Positions 1 through 8,341 of a DNA stretch of 64,000 nt are shown here, in pieces; within the stretch, counting starts at the first letter, position 1; each line of letters begins with the position of its first letter. Source of the stretch: Caballeronia arvi (GTDB lineage: Bacteria; Pseudomonadota; Gammaproteobacteria; Burkholderiales; Burkholderiaceae); NCBI RefSeq assembly GCF_001544695.2, contig NZ_FCOM02000031.1, positions 29,257 through 93,256 on the forward strand, given 5' to 3'. The position numbers and the translations under genes were made by a program. Below the pieces are notes generated by a model. That model was not told the origin of the DNA. It searched no databases and saw nothing but the letters and a program-made list of their open reading frames with translations.

Positions 1-92
1 GCAGACCGCTTTATAACAAAATGTTCGGCTTTTCGTGCCGCGTCCGGCGCCTTGGCCCCTGTTTCGCGGCTTTTTTGATTCGAACGTTCCCG

Positions 93-1250
93 TCAGACCG
101 CCCGCACCTCGATCGTCTTGCTTCCTGCCCGGCCGGTGCGCTCTGCGAGACGCGTGCGATCCTGCACCGCACCCGCGAGCTGGCCACACGCGGCGTCGAT
201 GTCGTCGCCGCGCGTCTTGCGCACGGTGGTGACGACGCCTGCATCGATCAGCACCTGCGCGAAACGCTTGATTTGCTCGTTCTTTGAACGCGTCAGCCCG
301 GATTCCGGGAACGGATTGAACGGGATGAGGTTGAATTTGCACGGCACGTCGCGCGTCACGGCGAGCAGTTCGCGCGCGTGCGCTTCGCTGTCGTTCACGC
401 CATCCAGCATGCAGTATTCGAACGTGATGAAGTCGCGCGGCGCGACTTTCAGATACCGCTGGCATGCGGCCATCAATTCGCGCAACGGATACTTCTTGTT
501 GAGCGGCACCAGCATGTCGCGCAGCGGATCGTTCGGCGCATGCAGCGACACCGCGAGCGCCACCGGCAGATCCGCCGCGAGACGGTCCATCATCGGCACG
601 ACGCCCGAGGTTGAGAGCGTCACCCGCCGGCGCGAAAGGCCGTAGGCGTTGTCGTCGAGCATCAGGCGCATGGCCGGCACGACGGCGTCGTAATTGAGCA
701 TCGGCTCGCCCATGCCCATCATCACGACGTTCGTGACGACGCGCTCGCCCTTGCCCGGTCCGCCGACTTCGCGCCCTAGCGAGCGGCGCAGCGCGAACTC
801 CGCCATGCGCAACTGGCCGATGATCTCGCCCGTCGTCAGGTTGCGGGAAAAACCTTGCTTGCCGGTGGAACAGAACCGGCAATTCACCGCGCAGCCCGCC
901 TGCGACGACACGCACAACGTGCCGCGCGTTTCTTCGGGGATGAACACGGTTTCGACCGCGTTGCCGTTGCCGACGTCGATCAGCCACTTGCGGGTGCCGT
1001 CGGTGGAAACGTGGTCGCTGATGATGTCGGGCATCGCCATATTGGCGCGGCCCTTGAGTTTTTCGCGCAGCGATTTCGCGAGATCCGTCATGCCGTCGAA
1101 GTCTTCGGCGCCATATTGATGGATCCAGCGCTGCAATTGCTTGGCGCGAAACGGCTTTTCGCCCAGGCTCGCGCAGTATGCGGTGAGCCCGGCGGCGTCG
1201 AGATCGAGAAGGTTGACGGTGCTGCTGCTCGTCATGTCGAGTTCTGCCAT
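93..1250 (-). CDS. rlmN: 23S rRNA (adenine-2503-C2)-methyltransferase RlmN
   Basis: A 385-residue radical-SAM enzyme that methylates C2 of A2503 in 23S rRNA and, in this family, A37 of some tRNAs. The 4Fe-4S cluster motif CxxxCxxC is visible as C120, C124 and C127 (CAVNCRFC). Downstream motifs such as GMGEPMLNYD and the late cysteine in FEYCMLDGVND also fit RlmN, and the length is normal. The ATG at 1250 is used although its ribosome site is weak. It lies 130 bp downstream of ndk on the same strand, an order common in Burkholderiales, so co-transcription is plausible. Bases 1-92, beyond its stop, show no gene I can support. Confidence 0.97.
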   Translation of the reverse strand: MAELDMTSSSTVNLLDLDAAGLTAYCASLGEKPFRAKQLQRWIHQYGAEDFDGMTDLAKSLREKLKGRANMAMPDIISDHVSTDGTRKWLIDVGNGNAVETVFIPEETRGTLCVSSQAGCAVNCRFCSTGKQGFSRNLTTGEIIGQLRMAEFALRRSLGREVGGPGKGERVVTNVVMMGMGEPMLNYDAVVPAMRLMLDDNAYGLSRRRVTLSTSGVVPMMDRLAADLPVALAVSLHAPNDPLRDMLVPLNKKYPLRELMAACQRYLKVAPRDFITFEYCMLDGVNDSEAHARELLAVTRDVPCKFNLIPFNPFPESGLTRSKNEQIKRFAQVLIDAGVVTTVRKTRGDDIDAACGQLAGAVQDRTRLAERTGRAGSKTIEVRAV

Positions 1251-1380
1251 TTCAGATTGCGAAGCCCGGTATGTATGGTCCGGGACCGTTCGCGCCAGTT
1301 CCTGCTTTCTTACGACTTCTTGTGCGTCGAGGCGCGATACCGGATCGGCCGCACGGCCAACCCGGCGACCAACGCGAAAC

Positions 1381-1806
1381 TTAACGCGAGTAGACGTTCA
1401 CTTGCGGGAAGAAGAACGCGACTTCCTGCTCTGCCGTTTCCGCTGCGTCCGAACCGTGCACGGCGTTGGCGTCAATGCTGTCGGCGAAGTCAGCGCGGAT
1501 CGTGCCCTTGTCGGCCTTCTTCGGATCGGTCGCGCCCATCAGGTCGCGGTTCTTGACGATGGCGTTTTCGCCTTCGAGCACTTGAATCATGACCGGGCCG
1601 GAAACCATGAATTCCACGAGGTCCTTGAAGAACGGGCGCGCAGCGTGCACGGCGTAGAACTTCTCCGCGTCGGCGCGCGACAGATGCACCATGCGCGACG
1701 CGATGATCTTCAGGCCTGCGTTCTCGAAACGGCTGTAGATCTGGCCGATAACGTTCTTTGCCACTGCGTCCGGCTTGATAATCGACAGGGTGCGCTCGAT
1801 CGCCAT
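1381..1806 (-). CDS. ndk: Nucleoside diphosphate kinase
   Basis: A 141-residue NDK that transfers the gamma-phosphate between nucleoside triphosphates and diphosphates through a phospho-histidine. The active-site histidine is H117 in NAVHGSD. The N-terminus MAIERTLSIIKPDAV and the GATDPKKA motif are typical, and the length matches the bacterial tetrameric enzymes. A CTGGAG ribosome site precedes the ATG. On the minus strand, TACAAT (complement of 1854-1859) is a candidate -10 element. It heads a likely ndk-rlmN unit and is divergent from the YccA-type gene. Confidence 0.98.
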   Translation of the reverse strand: MAIERTLSIIKPDAVAKNVIGQIYSRFENAGLKIIASRMVHLSRADAEKFYAVHAARPFFKDLVEFMVSGPVMIQVLEGENAIVKNRDLMGATDPKKADKGTIRADFADSIDANAVHGSDAAETAEQEVAFFFPQVNVYSR

Positions 1807-2145
1807 GAAAAACTCCAGAAAATGAATGGTTTACGGATTAAAACGAATCGACAATTGTAGCACGAAGCAAGGTATCATTGCGATTGAAACCTTACGGCGC
1901 CGTAAGGATCAAACCCAGCGAGAACTTAACCGTTGGGACGCCCGAATCAGCCTTTCGGGCTATTGAATTCGGGACGCGTCGGGGCCATATTGGAGCGGAG
2001 CGCCGTATTGCAACGGGCAGTGCGCCGTCCAGCGGAAGCGGCCAAAAACAGTCCTAATACTGGTTTAAGTCCGAGAACTTATCATTCGTGTATGACGGGT
2101 GTCGCGGGAAGACCGAACGACAGACAATTGGAGCAAGGAGAAACC
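1807..2145. other. Divergent control region between ndk and the yccA-like gene
   Basis: A 339-bp region without a gene. It holds a perfect 18-bp palindrome, CCTTACGGCGCCGTAAGG, at 1890-1907, and a hairpin with 7-bp arms (GCCCGAA at 1940-1946, TTCGGGC at 1954-1960). The hairpin lacks a downstream T-run, so it does not look like an intrinsic terminator. A candidate ndk -10 lies on the minus strand at 1854-1859. A longer upstream reading frame continuous with the yccA-like gene exists from 1933, but the GGAG site at 2137-2140 points to the ATG at 2146. Confidence 0.6.
1890..1907. promoter_or_regulatory. Perfect 18-bp palindrome, candidate operator
   Basis: CCTTACGGCGCCGTAAGG reads identically on both strands. 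It lies about 30 bp upstream of the candidate ndk -10 element, in a region shared with a divergent gene. A homodimeric repressor site is a reasonable inference, but no known consensus is recognised. Confidence 0.4.
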
Positions 2146-2844
2146 ATGAACGAATCACCCTATAGCTTTGGCCGTAATGGCAGCGTCACCTCAGTGGAGA
2201 CGCGCAACCGCGTGCTGCGCAACACCTACTGGCTGCTCGCGCTCTCGATGGTGCCGACGGTGCTCGGCGCATGGGTCGGTGTCGCGACGGGCTTCTCGCT
2301 GTTCGCCGCCACGAGCCCGGCGATGAGCTTCATCGCGTTCCTCGCGATCGCATTCGGCTTCATGTTCGCGATCGAAAAGACGAAGGACAGCGGCATGGGC
2401 GTGGTGGTGCTGCTCGGCTTCACGTTCTTCATGGGCCTGATGCTTTCGCGCCTGTTGAGCTTCATCCTCGGCTTCTCTAACGGGCCGCAACTGATCATGA
2501 TGGCGTTCGGCGGCACGGGCGTGATCTTCGCCGCGATGGCGACCATCGCCACCGTCAGCAAGCGTGATTTCTCGGGCTTGGGCAAGTTCCTGTTCATGGG
2601 CGTGATCGTCATCCTGCTCGCCGCGTTCGCGAACATCTTCCTGCAGTTGCCCGCGCTGATGATGACGATCTCCGTGCTCGCCATCGTGATCTTCTCGGCG
2701 TACATGCTCTTCGACGTGCAGCGCGTCGTGAACGGCGGCGAGACGAATTACATCAGCGCGACGCTCGCGATTTATCTCGACCTGTACAACGTGTTCACGA
2801 ACCTGCTGGCGCTACTCGGCATTTTCGGCGGCAACCGCAACTGA
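2146..2844 (+). CDS. Bax inhibitor-1/YccA family membrane protein
   Basis: A 232-residue inner-membrane protein with about seven hydrophobic segments, matching the Bax inhibitor-1-like UPF0005 family. Members include E. coli YccA, a modulator of the FtsH protease, and calcium-leak channels such as BsYetJ. Typical features are the N-terminal RNRVLRNTYWLLALS entry into the first helix, GLMLS in the middle, and the C-terminal YISATLAIYLDLYNVFTNLL segment with conserved acidic residues in the last helices. The ATG at 2146 follows a GGAG ribosome site. A strong terminator follows the gene. The physiological role in this organism is inferred only. Confidence 0.92.
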   Translation: MNESPYSFGRNGSVTSVETRNRVLRNTYWLLALSMVPTVLGAWVGVATGFSLFAATSPAMSFIAFLAIAFGFMFAIEKTKDSGMGVVVLLGFTFFMGLMLSRLLSFILGFSNGPQLIMMAFGGTGVIFAAMATIATVSKRDFSGLGKFLFMGVIVILLAAFANIFLQLPALMMTISVLAIVIFSAYMLFDVQRVVNGGETNYISATLAIYLDLYNVFTNLLALLGIFGGNRN

Positions 2845-2868
2845 TCTGCCTCACTGCGGCAAAAACAA

Positions 2869-2896
2869 AAAACCGGCCTTCGGGCCGGTTTTTTTG
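2869..2896 (+). terminator. Rho-independent terminator after the yccA-like gene
   Basis: AACCGGCC-TTCG-GGCCGGTT (2871-2890), an 8-bp stem with a UUCG tetraloop, is followed by a T-run and preceded by an A-run. It can therefore act on both strands and separates this gene from the convergent rlmD. Confidence 0.93.
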
Positions 2897-2919
2897 TGCC
2901 TGCAATATACCGCGCGAGA

Positions 2920-4335
2920 TCAATCGCGCTCGAACAATGCGATCGATTCGACGTGCGACGTGTGCGGAAACATGTTCACCACGCCCGCGCCCTTCATGCG
3001 ATAGCCGGCTTCGTGCACGAGCAGGCCGGCGTCGCGCGCGAGCGTCGCCGGATTGCACGATACGTAGACGATGCGCTCGGGCAACGGCCCTTCGCCGCTT
3101 TGTGCGATGTCCGCGAGCGCCTTCGACACGGCGAGCGCGCCTTCGCGCGGCGGATCAATCAGGAACTTGTCGAAGGGGCCGAGCGCTCGCAGATCGTCGG
3201 CGGTGATTTCGAACAGATTGCGGCATGCAAACGACGTATGCCCGTCGACGCCGTTGGCCTTCGCATTCTCCAGTGCACGGGCGGTCAGCGCCTCGCTGCC
3301 CTCGATGCCGACGACTTCGCGCGACACCCGCGCAAGCGGCAGCGTGAAATTGCCGATGCCGCAAAAGAGATCGAGCACGCGGTCCGATCGTTCAGGCGCG
3401 AGCAGACTCAGCGCGCGACTCACCAGCACACGATTGATCTGATGATTCACCTGCGTGAAATCGGTCGGCTTGAACGGCATCCGGATATCGAATTCCGGCA
3501 GCGTGTAAGCCAGCTCGCGATCGAGCGGATAAAACGGATAGACCGTGTCTGGACCCTTCGGCTGAAGCCAGAACTGAACGTCATGCTCATCGGCGAATGC
3601 GCGGATCAGGGCTTCGTCGGCCTCGGTCAGCGGTTCGAGGATGCGCAGCACCAGCGCGGTCAGGTCGGTGCCGACCGCCAGTTCGATCTGCGGCATGCGA
3701 TCACGGATCGACAAGCCGGCCACCAGATGACGCAGCGGCACGAGCATCGCCGACACGTGCGGCGGAAGCACCTCGCAACTCGTCATATCGGCGACATAGC
3801 TGCTTTTGCGCTCATGAAACCCGACCAGCACGCCGCCTTTCTTCTCGACGTGCCGCACCGTCAGCCGCGCGCGATAGCGATAGCCCCACGACGGTCCGTG
3901 AATCGGCCGGAACATCGTCTCTGCGCGCAGTTTCGACAGATGTTGCAGACTGTCTTCGAGCACGCGCTGTTTCACTGCGATCTGCGCGCGCACGTCGAGA
4001 TGCTGCATCGAGCAGCCGCCGCAGATGCCGAAAAACTGGCACTTCGGTTTCGCGCGGATGACGCTTTCACGCAGCACGCGGACCACTTGCGCCTGCTCGA
4101 AGCTCGGCTTCTTGCGAAAGCTCGAATAGCTGACACGTTCGCCCGGCAGCGCGCCTTCGACGAAAATGACCTTGCCCGGCTCGCCGTCCTCGTTGACCGT
4201 GCGGCCGACGCCGCGCGCTTCCATATCGAGCGACTCGATTTCGAGCTCGGGCGCGACGAAGTCGGGATCGGGCGTGACGGACTTCGCCGGCGCGGCACGA
4301 CGGCGATGGGGAGTTTTTCGAGCGGCTTCAGACAC
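2920..4335 (-). CDS. rlmD: 23S rRNA (uracil-1939-C5)-methyltransferase RlmD
   Basis: A 471-residue SAM-dependent RNA methyltransferase of the TrmA/RumA family. It has an N-terminal TRAM domain (about residues 30-90), a 4Fe-4S site with C99, C105 and C108 plus a later cysteine in MTSCEVLPP, a Rossmann methyltransferase core (DLFCGIGNFTLPLA), and the catalytic nucleophile cysteine in YVSCNPATLARD. The basic N-terminal tail of about 20 residues is longer than in E. coli. It is the last gene of the minus-strand group that starts at surE. The preceding exonuclease gene ends 74 bp upstream. Confidence 0.97.
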   Translation of the reverse strand: MSEAARKTPHRRRAAPAKSVTPDPDFVAPELEIESLDMEARGVGRTVNEDGEPGKVIFVEGALPGERVSYSSFRKKPSFEQAQVVRVLRESVIRAKPKCQFFGICGGCSMQHLDVRAQIAVKQRVLEDSLQHLSKLRAETMFRPIHGPSWGYRYRARLTVRHVEKKGGVLVGFHERKSSYVADMTSCEVLPPHVSAMLVPLRHLVAGLSIRDRMPQIELAVGTDLTALVLRILEPLTEADEALIRAFADEHDVQFWLQPKGPDTVYPFYPLDRELAYTLPEFDIRMPFKPTDFTQVNHQINRVLVSRALSLLAPERSDRVLDLFCGIGNFTLPLARVSREVVGIEGSEALTARALENAKANGVDGHTSFACRNLFEITADDLRALGPFDKFLIDPPREGALAVSKALADIAQSGEGPLPERIVYVSCNPATLARDAGLLVHEAGYRMKGAGVVNMFPHTSHVESIALFERD

Positions 4336-4409
4336 CTGCGTACTTCCTGATTAACGATGGGCTAAGGACTGGCAAAGGCGAGATTGTAGACGAACGTCAT
4401 CACCCCGCT

Positions 4410-5186
4410 TCACTTCCCGAATGCCGCCAGATACTCGGCCCAGTGCGGCGACGTTTCCTGCGCGAGTGCGTTCTTCACGAAATTGATTTCGTCGGCGTAC
4501 TCATCGGGCGTGAAGCCGCCGCGCATCATCTGAAAACGGAAGTACATTAAGTACGTGTTGACGACGTCCGTCTCGCAATAGTTGCGGATTTCGTCGAGAT
4601 GGCCGTCGCAATACGCTTCCCACACCTTGCCGCCGTCCATGCCGAGCTTGCCGGGAAAGCCGCACAGCTTCGCGAGCGCATCGAGCGGCGCGTTGGCGCG
4701 CGCCTGATACATCGCCAGCACGTCCATCAGGTCGATGTGCCGCATGTGATAGCGGCTGATGTAGTTGTTGAACTTGAACTCGCGGTCGTCCTGCCCGAGG
4801 TCCCAGTAGCGCGGCGCGGCAATGCCGTGCACCAGGGCGCGGTAATGCAGCACCGGCAGATCGAAGCCGCCGCCGTTCCACGAGACGAGCTGCGGCGTGT
4901 ATTTCTCGATCACGCGATAGAACGACTGAATCAGCGCCGCCTCGCCATCGCCGGGAGCGCCGAGCGAGCGCACGCGAAAGCCGCTGTTGTCGCGGAACAC
5001 GCAGGAAATCGCCGCAACGCGCTGCAGATGATGCGGCAGGAAGTCATTCCCGACGCGCTCGCGGCGCGCTTCGAACGCATGTTCGGCGACTTCGCGGTCG
5101 GAGAGATCGTCGGGTAAATCTTCGAGACGGCGAATGCCGTCGACATCGGGGATCGTCTCGATGTCGAAAACAAGAATCGGTGTCAT
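4410..5186 (-). CDS. DEDD-type 3'-5' exonuclease (PolB-exonuclease-like)
   Basis: A 258-residue RNase H-fold protein resembling the stand-alone DNA polymerase B-type exonuclease family. Metal-binding acids are visible: D8 and E10 in VFDIETIPD, the aspartate in WNGGGFDLPVL, and the aspartate in NYCETDVVNTYLMYF, with a conserved tyrosine. There is no polymerase domain. The substrate (DNA or RNA) cannot be decided from sequence. It lies 42 bp downstream of rpoS on the same strand, a neighbour pair common in Burkholderiales. Confidence 0.88.
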   Translation of the reverse strand: MTPILVFDIETIPDVDGIRRLEDLPDDLSDREVAEHAFEARRERVGNDFLPHHLQRVAAISCVFRDNSGFRVRSLGAPGDGEAALIQSFYRVIEKYTPQLVSWNGGGFDLPVLHYRALVHGIAAPRYWDLGQDDREFKFNNYISRYHMRHIDLMDVLAMYQARANAPLDALAKLCGFPGKLGMDGGKVWEAYCDGHLDEIRNYCETDVVNTYLMYFRFQMMRGGFTPDEYADEINFVKNALAQETSPHWAEYLAAFGK

Positions 5187-5228
5187 TGAATCCTGGAACG
5201 CGACGCCCTCCCGGGCGCCGCCAAAGCG

Positions 5229-6320
5229 TTAAAGCACGGCGTCCTTACGAACACCGTTGGAGGCGAAAAAGCGCTTGAGCCGCACGAGCGCCTCTTGCTG
5301 GATCTGGCGCACGCGCTCGCGCGTGAGGCCCATTTCGTCGGCGAGTTCTTCGAGCGTCGCGGGCTCGATATGGTTCAGCCCGAAGCGCCGTTCGATCACA
5401 TGCCGGTGTTTATCGGACAAACGCGACAGCCACAGGCGCGTGAGCGATTCGAGTTCGCGATGTTGCACTTCCGCGTCGGGCGACTGGCTCTGATCGTCGG
5501 AAAGCAAATCGAGCAGGCTGCTGCCCGGATCGAGGTCGAGCGGCGCGTCGAGCGAAGCCGTGTGCTCGTTGAGCGCGAGGATATCGGTGACTTCCTCGGG
5601 CGTCTTGCCGGTCAGATACGCGATATCGTCGATGCTCGCGTCGCGGCGCTCGGGCGCGACGCTGTCGGCCGCATTGGCGGAATTCTTTTCCAGATGGCGC
5701 TTCGCGCGCAGCACCTGATTGAGCTCGCGGATCACGTGGACAGGCAGGCGCACCGTGCGCGCCTGATTCATGATCGCGCGCTCGATGCTCTGGCGGATCC
5801 ACCAGGTGGCATAGGTCGAAAAACGGAAACCGCGCGTCGGATCGAATTTTTCGATCGCGTGCATGAGGCCGAGATTGCCTTCCTCGATCAGATCGAGCAA
5901 GGGAACGCCGCGATTGAGATAACCCTTCGCGATGCTGACGACGAGCCGCAGATTGCGCTCGATCATGACCTGCCGCGCCTCGAATTCGCCTGCTTTCGCG
6001 AGCCGCGAGTAGCGCTGCTCTTCCTCGACAGTGAGGAGCGGCTTCACGCTGATGCGGTTCAGGTAATGCTGAATGGTGTCGGCCGTGAGCTCGGCCTGCA
6101 GCAGCGAGCGGAAGTCGTCGGCGTCGGGCGGGGAATCGTTTGCGCTTTCACCCGCTTCGTCGCTGCCCTTTCCCCGGCTTTCGCCTTCTTCTTCGGAATC
6201 GACATCGACGTCGACGTTCTCGTCGTCATGATTCGAAGCACCGTCTTCCACCGACACTTGCAAAGGTCGGCTGATCGTCTCAGTCTCGGCTTGCGGCAGG
6301 CGGCGCTTCGTTTTTGGCAT
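5229..6320 (-). CDS. rpoS: RNA polymerase sigma factor RpoS (sigma-38)
   Basis: A 363-residue general-stress and stationary-phase sigma factor. An acidic, low-complexity N-terminus (about 80 residues) precedes region 1.2 (TADTIQHYLNRISVKPLLTVEEEQRY), region 2 (NLRLVVSIAKGYLNRG, DLIEEGNLGL, FSTYATWWIRQSIERA), region 3 and region 4 with its helix-turn-helix (LEELADEMGLTRERVRQIQQEAL). It starts 12 bp after nlpD. The order surE-pcm-nlpD-rpoS is conserved in proteobacteria, and the main rpoS promoter commonly lies inside nlpD, which would also fit here. Confidence 0.98.
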   Translation of the reverse strand: MPKTKRRLPQAETETISRPLQVSVEDGASNHDDENVDVDVDSEEEGESRGKGSDEAGESANDSPPDADDFRSLLQAELTADTIQHYLNRISVKPLLTVEEEQRYSRLAKAGEFEARQVMIERNLRLVVSIAKGYLNRGVPLLDLIEEGNLGLMHAIEKFDPTRGFRFSTYATWWIRQSIERAIMNQARTVRLPVHVIRELNQVLRAKRHLEKNSANAADSVAPERRDASIDDIAYLTGKTPEEVTDILALNEHTASLDAPLDLDPGSSLLDLLSDDQSQSPDAEVQHRELESLTRLWLSRLSDKHRHVIERRFGLNHIEPATLEELADEMGLTRERVRQIQQEALVRLKRFFASNGVRKDAVL

Positions 6321-6332
6321 GATGGTTTCGCT

Positions 6333-7253
6333 TTATTGCGGCGGCAAATACTTCAGTGGGTCAACAGGTTTTCCCTGCCGGCGAACTTCGAAATGCAACA
6401 TCACGCGGTCCGAATCGCTGTTCCCCATCTCAGCGATTTTCTGCCCTTTAGTTACCGCGTCTCCCTCTTTTACCATCAAAGCACGATTATGTGCGTACGC
6501 CGTCAGAAAAGTTGCGTCGTGCTTGATGATAATGAGATTGCCGTAGCCGCGCAGCCCATTTCCGGAGTAAACCACTCGGCCATCCGCCGACGCGTTGACC
6601 GCATCTCCCGCCGCGCCGCCAATATTCAAACCCTTGTTGCTCGCCTCGTTGAACGTGCCGAGAATCGGTCCGCGCGCCGGCCAGATGAACGCCGGCTGTG
6701 CCGCTGGCGCCGTGCTCGTGTCAGCGCCCGGTACCCCCGGTCCTGACGCCATGCCGGCCGCCGCACCCGCGGTGGCTCCCGGCGCCGCGCCCATGCCCGA
6801 ATTCGGACCGTAGTACGGCGGCTGCGCACCGTTGAGCGGCTGCGCCTGCACGCCGCCGCCCACGATCGGCGCGGTCGCCACGCCGGGCGTCGCCGCCGCG
6901 ACGTTCGCGCCCGGAGGCGCCACGCGCATGAGCTGGCCGACTTCGATCTGGTTCGGGTTGGTCAGGTTGTTCCACGTTGCGATGTCGTGATAATTCTGAC
7001 CGTTTTCCAGTGCGATCCGATATAGGGTGTCGCCCGGTTTCACGCGGTAATAACCGGGAGGCGGCGGGCCGTTGTCCGGCGTCTGCGCCGCGGTAGTGCC
7101 GATGGGCGCGCCCGTTCTGTCGACGACGGGCGCCATGTCCATGCGCGTCGAACACGCCGCAAGCGCGGACAACGCCAGCACGCACACGCCGCGCTGCATC
7201 GCGCTCAGGCGTCGGTCCGCACTTTCTTCTCGCAAAGCACGAAGGATACTCAT
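6333..7253 (-). CDS. nlpD: NlpD-type LysM/M23 lipoprotein (amidase activator)
   Basis: A 306-residue outer-membrane lipoprotein. The signal peptide ends in the lipobox LAAC (C34 with this start), followed by a LysM peptidoglycan-binding domain (YYRVKPGDTLYRIA through EVGQLMRV), a Gly/Ala/Pro-rich linker and a C-terminal M23 (LytM) domain. The zinc-binding HxGxD motif is replaced by NKGLNIGG, so the domain is probably catalytically dead. That matches NlpD and EnvC, which activate AmiA/B/C amidases during division. The start MSILRALREE lies 5 bp after the pcm stop; the ATG at 7199 (MQRGVCVLAL) is an alternative. Confidence 0.93.
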   Translation of the reverse strand: MSILRALREESADRRLSAMQRGVCVLALSALAACSTRMDMAPVVDRTGAPIGTTAAQTPDNGPPPPGYYRVKPGDTLYRIALENGQNYHDIATWNNLTNPNQIEVGQLMRVAPPGANVAAATPGVATAPIVGGGVQAQPLNGAQPPYYGPNSGMGAAPGATAGAAAGMASGPGVPGADTSTAPAAQPAFIWPARGPILGTFNEASNKGLNIGGAAGDAVNASADGRVVYSGNGLRGYGNLIIIKHDATFLTAYAHNRALMVKEGDAVTKGQKIAEMGNSDSDRVMLHFEVRRQGKPVDPLKYLPPQ

Positions 7254-7258
7254 CGGTG

Positions 7259-8341
7259 TCAAATCACTCCGGATTTTAAGGGTACAAAGAAAACGCGATC
7301 GAGCTGCTCTTCCCGCCATTGCGCCGCCGAAACGCGCGTAACGAGCGTCAGCACTTGCGACTGCGCGGCCTGCGATCCGACCGGCGCGACGAGCTTGCCG
7401 CCAACCGCCAGTTGATCGAGCAGGGCCTGAGGCACGTCGAGGCCCGCGCAGGCGATCACGATCGCGTCGAACGGCGCAGCCGCGGGCAAGCCGAGGCGCC
7501 CGTCGCCGTAATGCAGCCTGATGTTCGGCACGCGCAGCGGCCGAAGGTTGAGCTTTGCGCGCTCCGATAGCGGACGCACACGCTCGATCGAATAAACCTC
7601 AGTGGCGACTTGCGACAGCACCGCCGCCTGATAGCCACAGCCGGTGCCGATCTCCAGCACCTTGCTCAACGTGCGCCCCGCCGCGACCAGTTCGATCATG
7701 CGCGCCACGACGGACGGCTTCGAGATGGTCTGGTGATGACCGATCGGCAGCGCGGCATCTTCATAAGCCTGCGCGGCGAGCCCCGGATCGACGAACATGT
7801 GGCGCGGGACCACGGACATCGCGTTGAGCACGCGCGGATCGGTCACGCCATTCGAACGAAGCCGTTCGACCATACGCTCGCGCACCCGTTCCGACGTGAG
7901 CGTCTGCATGCTCGCGAGCGCAACATTGGGCGCGCCTTTTCGCGTGCCGGCCGTGGCGGCGTTCAGGGCGCGCTCGTCGGAGCGCGGTGCGACGCGCAAT
8001 GCGCTCGTGCGCGGTGCATGATGAGTCTGCGCGGCGCTCTTGTTAGCGACCGGAACCGGTTTCGCGACGCTCGCCGCGCCCGGCGCGGGCTTCACGCCGG
8101 AATGCGTGGGAAAAACAGACGTGGCCGGCTTCGCGGAGGCGGCGGCCGTCGCAGGATTTTTCATCGTCGCGTTCGCCGCGCGCGATGGACCGGGTTTCGC
8201 CGGTTGCGCCGGCGCTGACTTGAGCGCTGAAGCGGCGCCTTGCTTGCCGCGCGCGTCTTGCGCACGGGCTGCCGGCGAGCGCCGCTCGCGAACCAGATCC
8301 GCGAGCGCCAGCGGAAAGCGCTTGGCGCGCTCGTCCGTCAT
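7259..8341 (-). CDS. pcm: Protein-L-isoaspartate O-methyltransferase with long N-terminal extension
   Basis: A 360-residue protein that repairs isoaspartyl residues in aged proteins using SAM. The C-terminal 210 residues are a standard PCMT domain: MVERLRSNGV, VPRHMFVD, ALPIGHHQTISKP and the SAM motif VLEIGTGCGYQAAVL. The first 140 residues are an Ala/Pro/Lys-rich low-complexity stretch absent from the roughly 208-residue E. coli enzyme. The ATG at 8341 overlaps the surE stop as ATGA, so translation is probably coupled. A reading frame continues further upstream but runs inside surE and was not used. Confidence 0.94.
   Translation of the reverse strand: MTDERAKRFPLALADLVRERRSPAARAQDARGKQGAASALKSAPAQPAKPGPSRAANATMKNPATAAASAKPATSVFPTHSGVKPAPGAASVAKPVPVANKSAAQTHHAPRTSALRVAPRSDERALNAATAGTRKGAPNVALASMQTLTSERVRERMVERLRSNGVTDPRVLNAMSVVPRHMFVDPGLAAQAYEDAALPIGHHQTISKPSVVARMIELVAAGRTLSKVLEIGTGCGYQAAVLSQVATEVYSIERVRPLSERAKLNLRPLRVPNIRLHYGDGRLGLPAAAPFDAIVIACAGLDVPQALLDQLAVGGKLVAPVGSQAAQSQVLTLVTRVSAAQWREEQLDRVFFVPLKSGVI

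Noticed and set aside
1..92. A possible gene end at the left window edge
   Set aside because: Related genomes often have a pilus-stability gene after rlmN, but these 92 bases show no frame I can assign.
1940..1960. Hairpin with GCCCGAA/TTCGGGC arms as a possible terminator
   Set aside because: No T-run follows on either strand, so it was kept only as part of the control region.
5295..6746. A 483-codon plus-strand frame opposite rpoS and the nlpD 3' end
   Set aside because: Overlaps two certain genes and has shadow-type composition.
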